DNA of 64,000 bases from Spirodela intermedia (lineage: Eukaryota > Streptophyta > Magnoliopsida > Alismatales > Araceae), in contig LR746272.1 in NCBI GenBank assembly GCA_902729315.2, forward strand, positions 9,852,327 to 9,916,326, in the 5' to 3' direction. A model generated the notes under the pieces. The model was not told the DNA's origin and ran no database searches. It was given only the letters and a program-made list of their open reading frames with translations. Numbering within the stretch: the stretch's first letter is position 1; every line of letters starts with the position of its first letter. Below, piece by piece: positions 49,741 through 59,800 of the stretch. The translations under genes and the position numbers were made by a program.

Positions 49741-51274
49741 GGCCACTCGAGCCTCATGAGAAATCTTTGATGTTCAGACCAACTTGATTGTCTGCTGGCT
49801 CTCCCCACAACAGTGCGGTTTAACCCCCTTCCACCGTGGATGAACCTAGGCAACTCATTTTCTGTCACATTAAAATTATAAACAATTGGTTATAATCAAG
49901 AGAATAACGATTAAATAATATACTCATGCGCCACGCTGCAAAGTCTACGGCAAACTGGTATTGCAAATTGGTATTCAACACTAAAATAGATTTCAAAAAT
50001 GAAAGTCAAAGGAATCAGGATTGATATTGCCGCTGAGCATTTCCCTTAAAGAAAAGGTTGGATATACGGAAACATGGACCATATTCGTAGAGTCAAGAAG
50101 ATATTTAAAAATAAGGGAGTGATGGTGGGGGTGGAGGGAATGAACTAAACGCTAATTGGTAGTTGGCAGGGAGGTGGCCTATTGGTGATGAATGCGGGTT
50201 CAAATTCTTCACCAAGTTCATTGTATTTTGTGCTTTGATTATCCACTTGTGAGCTTAGGCCCCTACATAATGAATAACGCTGTTCCATGAGTCCGCCGCA
50301 TGTCAACGGGCTGGGCGCATGTGACAGGTGGAACCATATGCACGAGAGACGAAGTTGGAAGGCACATCATCACGATCTTGTCGCCGTCTCTCTCTCTCTT
50401 TTCACTCCGCACGGCAGTAGTGCTGGAGTCCACCATGCAAGACTGCCATTAGAAAGAAAATTCACTTCCATTACGATACAAAAATTTTAAATTTCGGTGA
50501 GGCGTAATCGAGATCAATAGGCCTGAACCAACGAGCAATTTAAGGCAAAAGGCCTAACATGGTCTGGTTCAAGCATGATGGTTGTCATCGTCGATGAGTA
50601 CCTTAGGGCGGCATCAGGACCAAAGAAGAAAAATCTAAACAACCGCAAAAATATTACTTCCTCCGTTCTTACAGTGAATACATTATAGAGATAGCTTGCT
50701 CAATATATTTCAAGACATCCCTAGTGAGAAAACCCCTCAATTCCTCTACGCCATTCACTTATCGTTTACGCAGAGCCAGTATCAAATGCACGACACACAC
50801 TGGTAAAAGCCATCTTTTCTCCTCTTCAGACCGATGGATCTTCTTCTAATCATGCAAGTCCATAACGACTCGAAATGAACGCTCCATATACCTAGACGAG
50901 TGAGTCGTAGCACAAGCGACGAAGGATCATCCCAACAAGGTTTTTTGAATAGTCTGGCTGACTAACACCCATCATTTACGTCTTTCCGGGCACACTCTGA
51001 CATCTTACGTTGATGGCATCCCGAGTTCAAGCTTCCGAAGTCGTCCTCATTCAGTATTCGAGGAAAAATGGAAAGGAGACGGCAGACTGTCCTTCTCTCC
51101 TGCTCACGTTTAGCATAAATATGATGACTGGAAGATGAAAGAAAAAAGGAATCCAGAGTCAACGTAGCAGACTCTGTGAAAAAGAAGCTATCGTTCTCTC
51201 GTTCATCCCGAGATAGGGCAACGAACAATGAACATTTTATAGAACAAATGTTTCAATGAATGCGCATGTAATTA
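49741..51274. other. Region between convergent genes A and B
   Basis: Noncoding, no match elsewhere in the window noticed. Short frames (50287-50490, 50962-51228) have no recognised domain. It holds the 3' flank of gene B, which shares only about 15-20 bp past the stop with gene C. Confidence 0.45.
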
Positions 51275-51727
51275 TCAGGCGAGTAATCTCTGGTTTCCCT
51301 GCTCCTCGAGCTCGAAGGCCGAGGCCGGGTAGGTCTTCGAGAGTCCCGCGGGCGTCCTGAAGGTGATCTTGGTGGTGTCCTTGGGGTTCACAAAGAACTC
51401 TCCCAGCGGGATCCAGACGAGCATCTCCCTGGACTTCACCCCCGTCACCCGCCGCATGCGGCGGTCCTCCACGAAGCCCGTGACCTCGGCGCCGTAGGAG
51501 ACGAGGCGGCCGGCCCTGCGGAAGGTGTAGTTGAGGGCCTTCTTCTGGCGGAGCCACACGAAGCCGGTCTGACGGTTGATGCCGATCTCCTCGACGTTCT
51601 CGATGGGGAGGAGGCCCCTGGGGAGGTTGAGTTCCTCGAGGAGGTCGATGGCCTTCTGGCGGCAGAGGTCGTCGCCCGTGTAGATCTCCGCGCCGGGGCG
51701 GTGGGCCTCGATGGTCTGCTGCGCCAT
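51275..51727 (-). CDS. DUF538 (SVB-like) protein, copy B
   Basis: Intronless, 150 aa, on the - strand and convergent with copy A. The whole DUF538 domain is present. It differs from A by Arg for Lys in NYTFRRAGRL and Thr in PKDTTK, and ends RLLA with a TGA stop, where A and D end RLTA with TAG. Start at the ATG at 51727, the first one in the frame. The upstream region is of type 2 (shared with D only as far as the TATA box), and the 3' side is of type T2 (a short match to C). Function as for copy A; no independent clue. Confidence 0.9.
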   Translation of the reverse strand: MAQQTIEAHRPGAEIYTGDDLCRQKAIDLLEELNLPRGLLPIENVEEIGINRQTGFVWLRQKKALNYTFRRAGRLVSYGAEVTGFVEDRRMRRVTGVKSREMLVWIPLGEFFVNPKDTTKITFRTPAGLSKTYPASAFELEEQGNQRLLA

Positions 51728-51890
51728 TGGTGGAACGTGGTTCTGCGGTGGGGTTACGAGCGGGGCGGATCGGTGGAGCAACCGGTGTCTGAAGGAGAAG
51801 GTGACGACCCGTCTGCTGGGGATGAGGAGGAGATACCGGTTGATAAGTGCCTGGAGGGTTCGGGGAGAGCGGGGTGGGTTTTTATAGTGT
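51728..51890 (-). promoter_or_regulatory. Type 2 core promoter and 5' UTR of gene B
   Basis: Shared with gene D from the TATA box (TATAAAAA, 51879-51886 on the - strand) to the ATG, about 155 bases, including an AACCCACCCCGCTCTCCCCG stretch. Further upstream B and D have nothing in common. Confidence 0.75.
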
Positions 51891-52379
51891 GTGGGCCTGA
51901 CCTCCGGGGAATGAACGAAAGGTTGGCCACTTAGTTTGCTGGACTTAGGGGGGATGGACGACAGGCTGCGGTTTTGATCGCCGCCTCACGGACAGCGGTT
52001 GCTATTCAATGCTCCGTCAAACCCGGCGGCGAGGTCAGCTGTTGTGAAGCATCCAGGTTTCACAGCATTTAAGGCATCCTTCTTGCTTCTGGCAACCTTG
52101 TAGCCTTTGGTTCTTTCTCCGATCCTTATTCGGTGGTGCTTCGGGCCCGCGATACTGGCGGCTCCCTCAGCGCCTTTCCATGAGACGATGCACCACATCT
52201 ACCTGCCATCCCAGCATGCACAACTAGAGCCTGCACACCTCTTCTTCACGACACTGGTCGTTACCATCGACAATCCGCTCGTCCGATAGAATTTGAGATT
52301 CTTTTTTTAAAGGCGAGAATAACAAGGTTTCCTTCGGTATGGGGGGTCAAGTCGACTGGTACAATCGGGGAGCGTCAAA
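51891..52379. other. Upstream region of gene B
   Basis: Noncoding, moderately GC-rich, no match to other copies. Frame 51986-52198 (-) has no recognised domain. Confidence 0.4.
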
Positions 52380-55300
52380 CTACTCTATCTGTCTACGTGA
52401 GCACTCTCTCTCTCTCTCTCTCTCTCTCTCCTTCTCTCTCGCACTCCCTTTCTTTTACTCTCTCTCTCTCTCTCTCTCTCTCTCCCTTCCTCTTCGTCTC
52501 ATGTAGGGATATCGAAACTGCGGAGAATGTATTGAGAATCTGGTAACCAATGGACCACGAGAGATGAGATATATAAAAACAGTGGCATGATGTGTCCAGA
52601 CCCAATAACAGGATAGTTCAATCAAATGGATTTTATTCGTGATGGATTCGTATAATTACGTGGGGAAGATCGCTTATTTCGTTATGAAACTTGTAGTCGT
52701 CTAAAAATATTCGGATTCCCTAGGCAGCTGATCTCGTATGTAGAACTCTTACTTCATAATCTTGTCTGTAGAATATTTGGAATAACGGGTTTTCTTTGAT
52801 CCATTGGTCTACGCGTTACTTGGACTGGGAGTCTTGCAACTCATTGAAATGGAAAGCGCAACAGACCACAGCACACGTAGGTTTATCTAAAACCGAGTCT
52901 GAATTAAAAAACTGCGCTCAGAGTCTCGAGGAAAAAACGAGTGGACTCGTTTAAAGTCAGCCTGACGATTAATAAGAAGCTTCCAAGATCATCCTTCGCT
53001 TGTTTAATGCAACCAACGGCGAGGCTTGGTTTTTGTACTGAATACTCTGTCAAACCATTGCCCAAGTTGGCCGTTGTTCCTGCTCCGGTCGTTCACAAGG
53101 ACTTTTTTGGGCCGCTATTAAATAAATTAGTCTTGATTAACGCCACCCAGCCAAGCCAGTGGAGCCCCATAAATAGGCCAGGAAGTTGGGGGCGGCCGGT
53201 GAGCTTGCCAAGTTTCGATGGACGCTCTCACTGTACACGGCCTTGTTTCATCCTTCCACAATCCGACTGGGTCCGCCTTTCTTCCATTAAAATGAAGATT
53301 GGCATCAGCTGCGGGACCGAACGTGAACATTGAGGGATGAGAGGAAGCCAAGAGCCGATCCACACTGGCATCCAATGACATCGACGGTGCGAGTGAAGAC
53401 CTTTCTCGTCAAGTGGACCGTTTACGCCACCCTTTTTGGGTTGTTCTACTCGCTACCCATTCTTGTGAGCCCTGTTTATAATTTGCGTTTAATTGGAAGG
53501 GGTGGGTAGAATTCATTTTTTGGGAAATGGGAAAAGTTGTCCTCATGTTTCGTAAATGGTCCGTTGACTGGGTGTGGAAATTGAGGGATTTTAGTATTGA
53601 ATCTGTCACCCTGTCTCACACGGAGTCACCACAGCATCATGCGGAAACATCCATCAGCTCTGTACACATCATAAAGCTGCTGTTCTTCACTACATCTTAA
53701 TGTTCTCCGTGTAATTGTTCCCTTCTCTTTTGGGGGACTTCCTAACCACAGTTCCTTGCTCGGGTGGTTAGTGTAACTGAGAAGAGAATAAACCGGCAAG
53801 TAATAAATAATTGAGAAGCGCAAGCGCCTTGCATTTCCTAATCCAATTTGGGACACGGAAGCGCTATTATTCAACAAGGAATGGGACCGGGACGGAACCA
53901 AATATGTGAACTCATTTTCCCTGCGAGCATTAGATCCTTTGACTCTTTCTTCTAAAGTTCCGTCCACACTCGACGCCGCTTTTCACGATAATGGACTTCG
54001 ACAGAGGATGCTTGGAGAAGACATTGAAAGTGTAAAACACCCTGTTCAACGGTTATCTCAACCGCGTTTACCTTGCAAAGTTTTAAATAGTTTAACGGTT
54101 CATTAGATTAGTTCACGGACAGGAGTTGACCCCTGCTGCTTTGCGGAGGGAGGGCAGACATTCAACCTGACGCCGTCATTATTATGGATTATTTCCGAAA
54201 GCATGCGGCCATTCCGAGTTGGTAGTTCATTGGCCAACCGATGAGCACCAGTTATGATGATGATCACAGCATGACTGACCGCTAACCTCCTATCGGCTTG
54301 GCAGAGCAACCAATACCGAATGTCGGCGAACCATTTATGTAAGGAACACTTTATGCTTACTTTCCGCAAGTCAAACCTACAAGTTATCACGATCTGGCAT
54401 TAGACGCACGAGAAACAGCTGCATCAACGTGCGGGGCACGCCACAGACAACCGGAGTGGCAGCCGCCCCGTTTCCCCGAAAGCTTAACCAATGGTACTGA
54501 ACGCTCTCTCAAACCTCCGGCGAACATGGCCCTCATTCATGCCCCGATGACCAACGGGCATACCGGCGGAACCCTACCTAGTTTGAACACTTTATGCCCT
54601 CATTCATGTTCGTTTATCGTCCTCAATTCGCTCTCCCCGCTCGATGGCGATTGGCTCCATCGTGGGAGATACCGCCCTCTTTCCTTCACACCACATAAAA
54701 CACAGCAGGCGATTTCGTCAAGAGGGATACTCATCTTGATCGCTTTCGCCTCAGGTGTGGCACAAACTAATGTATTTTATGTTAATTCAACGCTTCATCA
54801 TGAACTTAGCCTTTTCCCCTCGGTAAATTTTAGAATTTACCCCGGAACTTACCCATGGTGACACATACGATGGAACCACGCAAGCGTTTTCAGAAGATTT
54901 ACTTTTTCATTGGGCGAGTCTTATGATACATTTTTCAAAGCAAAGGCTGCGACTCGTCTCTCCCGTTGGAGTTAGATGAGAAAGATGCTTCGAACACAAC
55001 ATCCCTTGTTCCTGATGAAGACGATGTTCTGCTGGGAACTACGTGAGAGCCAAAAGTTTATCATCATCATATGTGGTAGTTTGTTGTGCTTCTACTCTAT
55101 CATCATCATCATCATCGCTATTGGAAGTACCATCCTTTCATTGGGTCCTGGGCGACTTGTCCCCATTTAAGAGAGCATTCAGTGAGTACGTTTCGCCCGC
55201 CGCCGGTGGCTTTCTACGGTAGATTAACAGGCAGCCAACTTCGTCAGGGATTCGATACAGTGTACTAGGTTGACGGGCTGAAGGGTGAACCTTGCCGTAG

Positions 55301-55440
55301 AGGCTCAGAACATGCACAGGACGGTGGGAATGAGTGCCAGTGGCGGAAGCCGAAGGAATACGTGGGGCAATGCTAGCGAGCGAGAAGAGCACACACAGCG
55401 ACCTGGCACATGCAGGGACAGAGAGACCGAGCGGACCGAT
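52380..55440 (+). repeat. Diverged DUF538 unit spacer
   Basis: Collinear with about 44670-47550 of the copy A spacer, at roughly 75-80% by eye and with small indels. It should lead into the promoter of a + strand gene, but after about 55360 the match stops. The missing end of the spacer is found inverted at about 57443-57965 with gene C. Confidence 0.8.
52403..52484. repeat. (CT)n microsatellite, two tracts
   Basis: Pure CT runs at about 52403-52430 and 52458-52484 separated by a mixed pyrimidine stretch. They lie in the spacer where copy A has a shorter CT-rich part. Confidence 0.95.
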
Positions 55441-55448
55441 TTGCGGGC

Positions 55449-55451
<3 letters not shown>

Positions 55452-55482
<31 letters not shown>
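55452..55482. repeat. (GA)n microsatellite near an apparent rearrangement point
   Basis: About 15 GA units. The match of the flanking spacer to the standard unit ends about 90 bp to the left. Confidence 0.95.
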
Positions 55483-55484
<2 letters not shown>

Positions 55485-56572
55485 GCATCGAATGGATCTG
55501 CCAGGAAGAAGCGCGGAGGATATGCCTAAGAACAGTTGATGCTGAGAAGGAACGGCTGCCACACAAGGAGAAACACTCATACATACTCGGAGATGAGGTG
55601 CCCTACGAACTTTGCTTTTATTTTCAATGGCTGTAAAGCCTGAACGGTCCTCTTCTGGCTTCCCTAAGACCAACGCTTGCAGTAAAGAAGAACAAGGAGA
55701 AGCACATTGGCAAGGATAATTTCCCATTTGCTACGTAGAACCCAGTGCCCCAAATTTGTCACGTCCCCTGAGAGAGACAGACAGACAGACAGAGACAGAG
55801 ACAGAGAGCTTAGAGGTCTGGACGGAAGATCGAATCACAAAGAGAGAAAAGGAAACATATAACATCCACTGCATCACTTTCGAAAACTTATTTCCGTATC
55901 CAAATGATGCGGCATGGCAAGAAAATCAGCTAGTAAGATTGTGATGACTAAAACTGATTGGTGGGTTCGTCCGATTGCTTGAAACCTTATTGTAAAAGTG
56001 CGACTTCTCCATTCGACTTCGCTTCATCCATTACGGTCACGTTTTACAATATAAATAATGAAAACCGGTATTCAAAATAAACAGCCAGAGTTCAAGGATA
56101 TCGTCTAAACATGGCCCTTTACTAGGCGGGTCAATCTGTGACGATTATTTAATCCGGCCGACTGATCACTACTAAGCAGCAAGCAATCACGCAACCACGC
56201 GGATCATTTGTTAACACTTCAGCTGGACTGTTTGACGAAGAACACCTTGATTCACTATGTCAATGAGACTCCCAATGCGCCAAACTTACATGATTAACTG
56301 CCTCAGTCTGATGGCCTCGATTCCACAACTCCGAAGGTTCCTCCGAGACGACCTCAGATCTCTGTTCCCCCCGCTCTCCCTCAGCCAATCTTTTCTCCTT
56401 ATATTTACCCGGGAAAAAAGAGAAGACAAAAACGACATGGCAGTAACAGTGGGCGACTTCATTGTCCGAACTCCATTGACAGTACCATTAAAGAATAAGT
56501 CATAGTTCTTTAGTGAGCGTTGTAAGTCGACCAAAGACAATCAACAATTGTATCGTCGATTCTGTACAACTA
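55483..56572. other. 3' side of gene C, unassigned
   Basis: Noncoding DNA with a short GACA-type repeat at 55770-55806. Past the first about 20 bases beyond the gene C stop, nothing matches the other units. Frames 55756-55944 and 56257-56505 have no recognised domain. Confidence 0.4.
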
Positions 56573-57025
56573 TCAGGTGAGTAATCTCTGGTTTCCCTGC
56601 TCCTCGAGCTCGAAGGCCGAGGCCGGGTAGGTCTTCGAGAGTCCCGCGGGCGTCCTGAAGGTGATCTTGGTGGTGTCCTTGGGGTTCACAAAGAACTCTC
56701 CCAGCGGGATCCAGACGAGCATCTCCCTGGACTTCACCCCCGTCACCCGCCGCATGCGGCGGTCCTCCACGAAGCCCGTGACCTCGGCGCCGTAGGAGAC
56801 GAGGCGGCCGGCCTTGCGGAAGGTGTAGTTGAGGGCCTTCTTCTGGCGGAGCCACACGAAGCCGGTCTGACGGTTGATGCCGATCTCCTCGACGTTCTCG
56901 ATGGGGAGGAGGCCCCTGGGGAGGTTGAGTTCCTCGAGGAGGTCGATGGCCTTCTGGCGGCAGAGGTCGTCGCCCGTGTAGATCTCCGCGCCGGGGCGGT
57001 GGGCCTCGATGGTCTGCTGCGCCAT
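56573..57025 (-). CDS. DUF538 (SVB-like) protein, copy C
   Basis: Intronless, 150 aa, - strand, full DUF538 domain. The body is like copy D apart from Val in MLVWIP and the RLLT end; the stop is TGA, as in B. Start at the ATG at 57025. Its upstream region is type 1 (shared with A and E), while its end is of type T2 (shared with B), so it combines the two flank types. Head-to-head with copy D, the start codons about 1.58 kb apart. No sign of inactivation. Confidence 0.9.
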   Translation of the reverse strand: MAQQTIEAHRPGAEIYTGDDLCRQKAIDLLEELNLPRGLLPIENVEEIGINRQTGFVWLRQKKALNYTFRKAGRLVSYGAEVTGFVEDRRMRRVTGVKSREMLVWIPLGEFFVNPKDTTKITFRTPAGLSKTYPASAFELEEQGNQRLLT

Positions 57026-57965
57026 TGGTGGAACGTGGTTCTGCGGTGGGGTTACGGGCGGGGCGGATCGGTGGAGCAACCGGTGTCTGAAGGAGAAGAA
57101 GAAGGTGACGACCCGTCGGCCGGAGAAGAGGAGGAAAGAGAGCTGGCTGATGAAGTGAGGTGATGGGTGCGATGGAGGCGAGCGGGAGGGATACTTATAT
57201 AGTGCGGTCTTCGCGGGGGACGGATAAGGGAGACGGCTGGTTTAGCGTGTGCGGCGCACAGCCTGGCGCGGGACCGTGGGACGGAATGGACCAGAGGCTG
57301 CCGTTTGGCTGGCACGGGTTCTCAGGGGACGGATGAGAAGCTCTGGCTTGGTCGTCCGGGTGAGTGGAATCGGGGGTGTTGAATGATCTTCGAAACTGGC
57401 GGCGAGGCAGGCGGTTGTTCAATGTCCGATGATCCACGGGAACGCCGGCATGGGCCTTTGGATTGAAACACTCTAGTTATCATCACCTAAGGATGCCACC
57501 TGGCCCTCATAAGTACACAGCGACTTCTGACGGAGAAAACGAAGCGGGGATGTGGGACCCACGCGATTATGGTCCCTTCCTTATGGGTTTTAATAGCATC
57601 CGTGACAAAAGGGAAGCCAGTGGTAGTGAAGGTCAACTGAGGGAGGGGCAGAATCACGTTGAATGGAAACGTTCCAAACATGCTGGAAACGACGAGCATC
57701 AAGATTCTCCGGCCTTGGTAAATTTTCGGTTAGGGATCTGGTCTGCGAATGACTTCACAAGGTGGAGTATCTACGTATGGGGACGTGAGACACTGTGCCC
57801 ACCCTCTTTTGCCAACACTCCCTGCCTCTCCGCTTAGTTATCGCTCTCACTTGCATAGTCGGTGGTCCGTCCCCGCGCCCCCCCGCCTCGCGGTTTCTCT
57901 AGTATCCATGTCTCTCCTTCTGCCTCACCGGTTCCACATTTCCGCCACTCTCGAATGTGCGCTCA
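57026..57965 (-). promoter_or_regulatory. Type 1 promoter and spacer end of gene C
   Basis: Inverted match to about 47550-48541 upstream of gene A, with small differences such as an extra TTCTTC in the 5' UTR. The TATA box TATATAA is at 57195-57201 on the - strand, 170 bases from the ATG. The match ends at about 57945-57965, at the same unit position where the + strand spacer at 52380-55360 ends. Confidence 0.8.
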
Positions 57966-58445
57966 AACATCCGAGGCAATTGTGGACCAGGCAATAATCC
58001 CTAATCCAAGGGTGGACTATTTCAGATAGTGAGGGTTACTGCATGGGGTGCGGGGGAGTTAGGGTGTGAAGAAATCGTATACATCAACGTCAGATACAGA
58101 TTCGGAGCCGGCCGACAGACTTTAAGACCGAACTGGAGGCTACTAGGTTCTTGGAGGGAGGGAGGGACGGACGATGAATTGAATGCTGTTCCAACCCGGC
58201 AGTCCGAGGTCAAACAACTGCGTACAAGGCCGTCCCTCAGAGCAACCAATAAATACCCGCCGGATCAGCTACGACGGCAGCGAAAGCACAACCTCCCATT
58301 CATCCCCCCAACCCTAGGCTCCCAAACCTTTGCCGACTAATCGCCGCCTTAAGTCCATTCCCTCAGTATCGTCGCACGCCCGGATGTGACACCCACGCGT
58401 TATACCATCTGTCCGTCCTACAAGTCACTCGGGGAAACCGTGCTC
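57966..58445. other. Region between divergent genes C and D
   Basis: Noncoding, no match to the other units. Upstream part of gene D. It holds a GAGCAACCAATAAATACCCG stretch at 58239-58258, a possible second TATA-like site. Confidence 0.4.
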
Positions 58446-58604
58446 TATAAGAACCCACCCCGCTCTCCCCGAACCCTCCAGGCACTTATCAACCGGTATC
58501 TCCTCCTCATCCCCAGCAGACGGGTCGTCACCTTCTCCTTCAGACACCGGTTGCTCCACCGATCCGCCCCGCTCGTAACCCCACCGCAGAACCACGTTCC
58601 ACCA
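58446..58604 (+). promoter_or_regulatory. Type 2 core promoter and 5' UTR of gene D
   Basis: TATAAG at 58446-58451, 159 bases before the ATG. Aligned with the B promoter to this point only. The reading frame of the gene happens to stay open through this region to a GTG at 58386, but there is no in-frame ATG before 58605. Confidence 0.75.
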
Positions 58605-59057
58605 ATGGCGCAGCAGACCATCGAGGCCCACCGCCCCGGCGCGGAGATCTACACGGGCGACGACCTCTGCCGCCAGAAGGCCATCGACCTCCTCGAGGAA
58701 CTCAACCTCCCCAGGGGCCTCCTCCCCATCGAGAACGTCGAGGAGATCGGCATCAACCGTCAGACCGGCTTCGTGTGGCTCCGCCAGAAGAAGGCCCTCA
58801 ACTACACCTTCCGCAAGGCCGGCCGCCTCGTCTCCTACGGCGCCGAGGTCACGGGCTTCGTGGAGGACCGCCGCATGCGGCGGGTGACGGGGGTGAAGTC
58901 CAGGGAGATGCTCATCTGGATCCCGCTGGGAGAGTTCTTTGTGAACCCCAAGGACACCACCAAGATCACCTTCAGGACGCCCGCGGGACTCTCGAAGACC
59001 TACCCGGCCTCGGCCTTCGAGCTCGAGGAGCAGGGAAACCAGAGATTAACTGCGTAG
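58605..59057 (+). CDS. DUF538 (SVB-like) protein, copy D
   Basis: Intronless, 150 aa, full DUF538 domain. It differs from A by Ile for Val in MLIWIP and Thr in PKDTTK, and ends RLTA with TAG as in A. The promoter is type 2 (as B) and the downstream block is T1 (as A). The first in-frame ATG is 58605; a 223-codon open frame reaching back to 58386 would need a non-ATG start within the TATA region, so it is rejected. Gene D and its downstream block lead straight into the spacer and promoter of copy E, giving a unit length of 5162 bp from start to start. Confidence 0.9.
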   Translation: MAQQTIEAHRPGAEIYTGDDLCRQKAIDLLEELNLPRGLLPIENVEEIGINRQTGFVWLRQKKALNYTFRKAGRLVSYGAEVTGFVEDRRMRRVTGVKSREMLIWIPLGEFFVNPKDTTKITFRTPAGLSKTYPASAFELEEQGNQRLTA

Positions 59058-59800
59058 TACGTACCCGGATTCGGTCGCTCTACATCTTCAAAATTGAATC
59101 TGTAGCCTGAGGCAACAAGATGGAATTTTCCATCGCGTTAAAGCTCACAATTCTTTTGATTTTCACAAGATCGCTGTGTTCCCAATTGTTGAGAATCTTG
59201 CCAAACGTTCGGGTGAAAATGTCTCCCTAATTTTTGAGGATCTTTCTGCTGATAATCGGCAGAAATTTCTTAGGAATAGAGAAAATGGTGAACAAATGGA
59301 CGAAGACAACCAGAAATGTCGGCTGGAGATATAACCAGAATATGATGTCCTGTCACATTGTGAAGGGGGAGAATTATCGTTTGACCCACGTACGCAAACT
59401 AAGCCACCTAAATGCTACGAGCTCGACACAAGCGACCAGACATCAAGTCTCCTGAGCGATTATCGCTTTTGAATACCGTGAATCAATGATTTATATTTAC
59501 AATTGAAGTTCACATCTCTGCCTTGACGACACCTACGCTATACAACTACAACCAACCGACTTTAACCCATTGTTGTCCGCCGAGCATTGTTGCGTAAAGT
59601 GAATGAACTCACTTTATGTGCAGAAGACGGGCATCCAACAAATGTTGACCGTCCGAGATAAAACACAAAAGAACAGAGTGCTAGAGCACTTGTAATTTAA
59701 GTATGGGGCATCCCGTGATTAAGCATTGGCCGTGGGACAACCATTCTCACGTTAGTAATACTCATAGGTTGGTTGGAAGCCTCTAGATGCGTACTACCGA
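59058..59800 (+). repeat. Type T1 downstream block after gene D
   Basis: Nearly identical to 48995-49740. Unlike after gene A, the sequence continues into the next spacer. Confidence 0.85.

Noticed and set aside
58386-59057. A 223-codon version of DUF538 gene D, and 168-codon versions of the other copies
   Set aside because: The extensions begin at GTG or TTG codons and run through the TATA box or 5' UTR; the first ATG gives a 150-aa protein in all copies.
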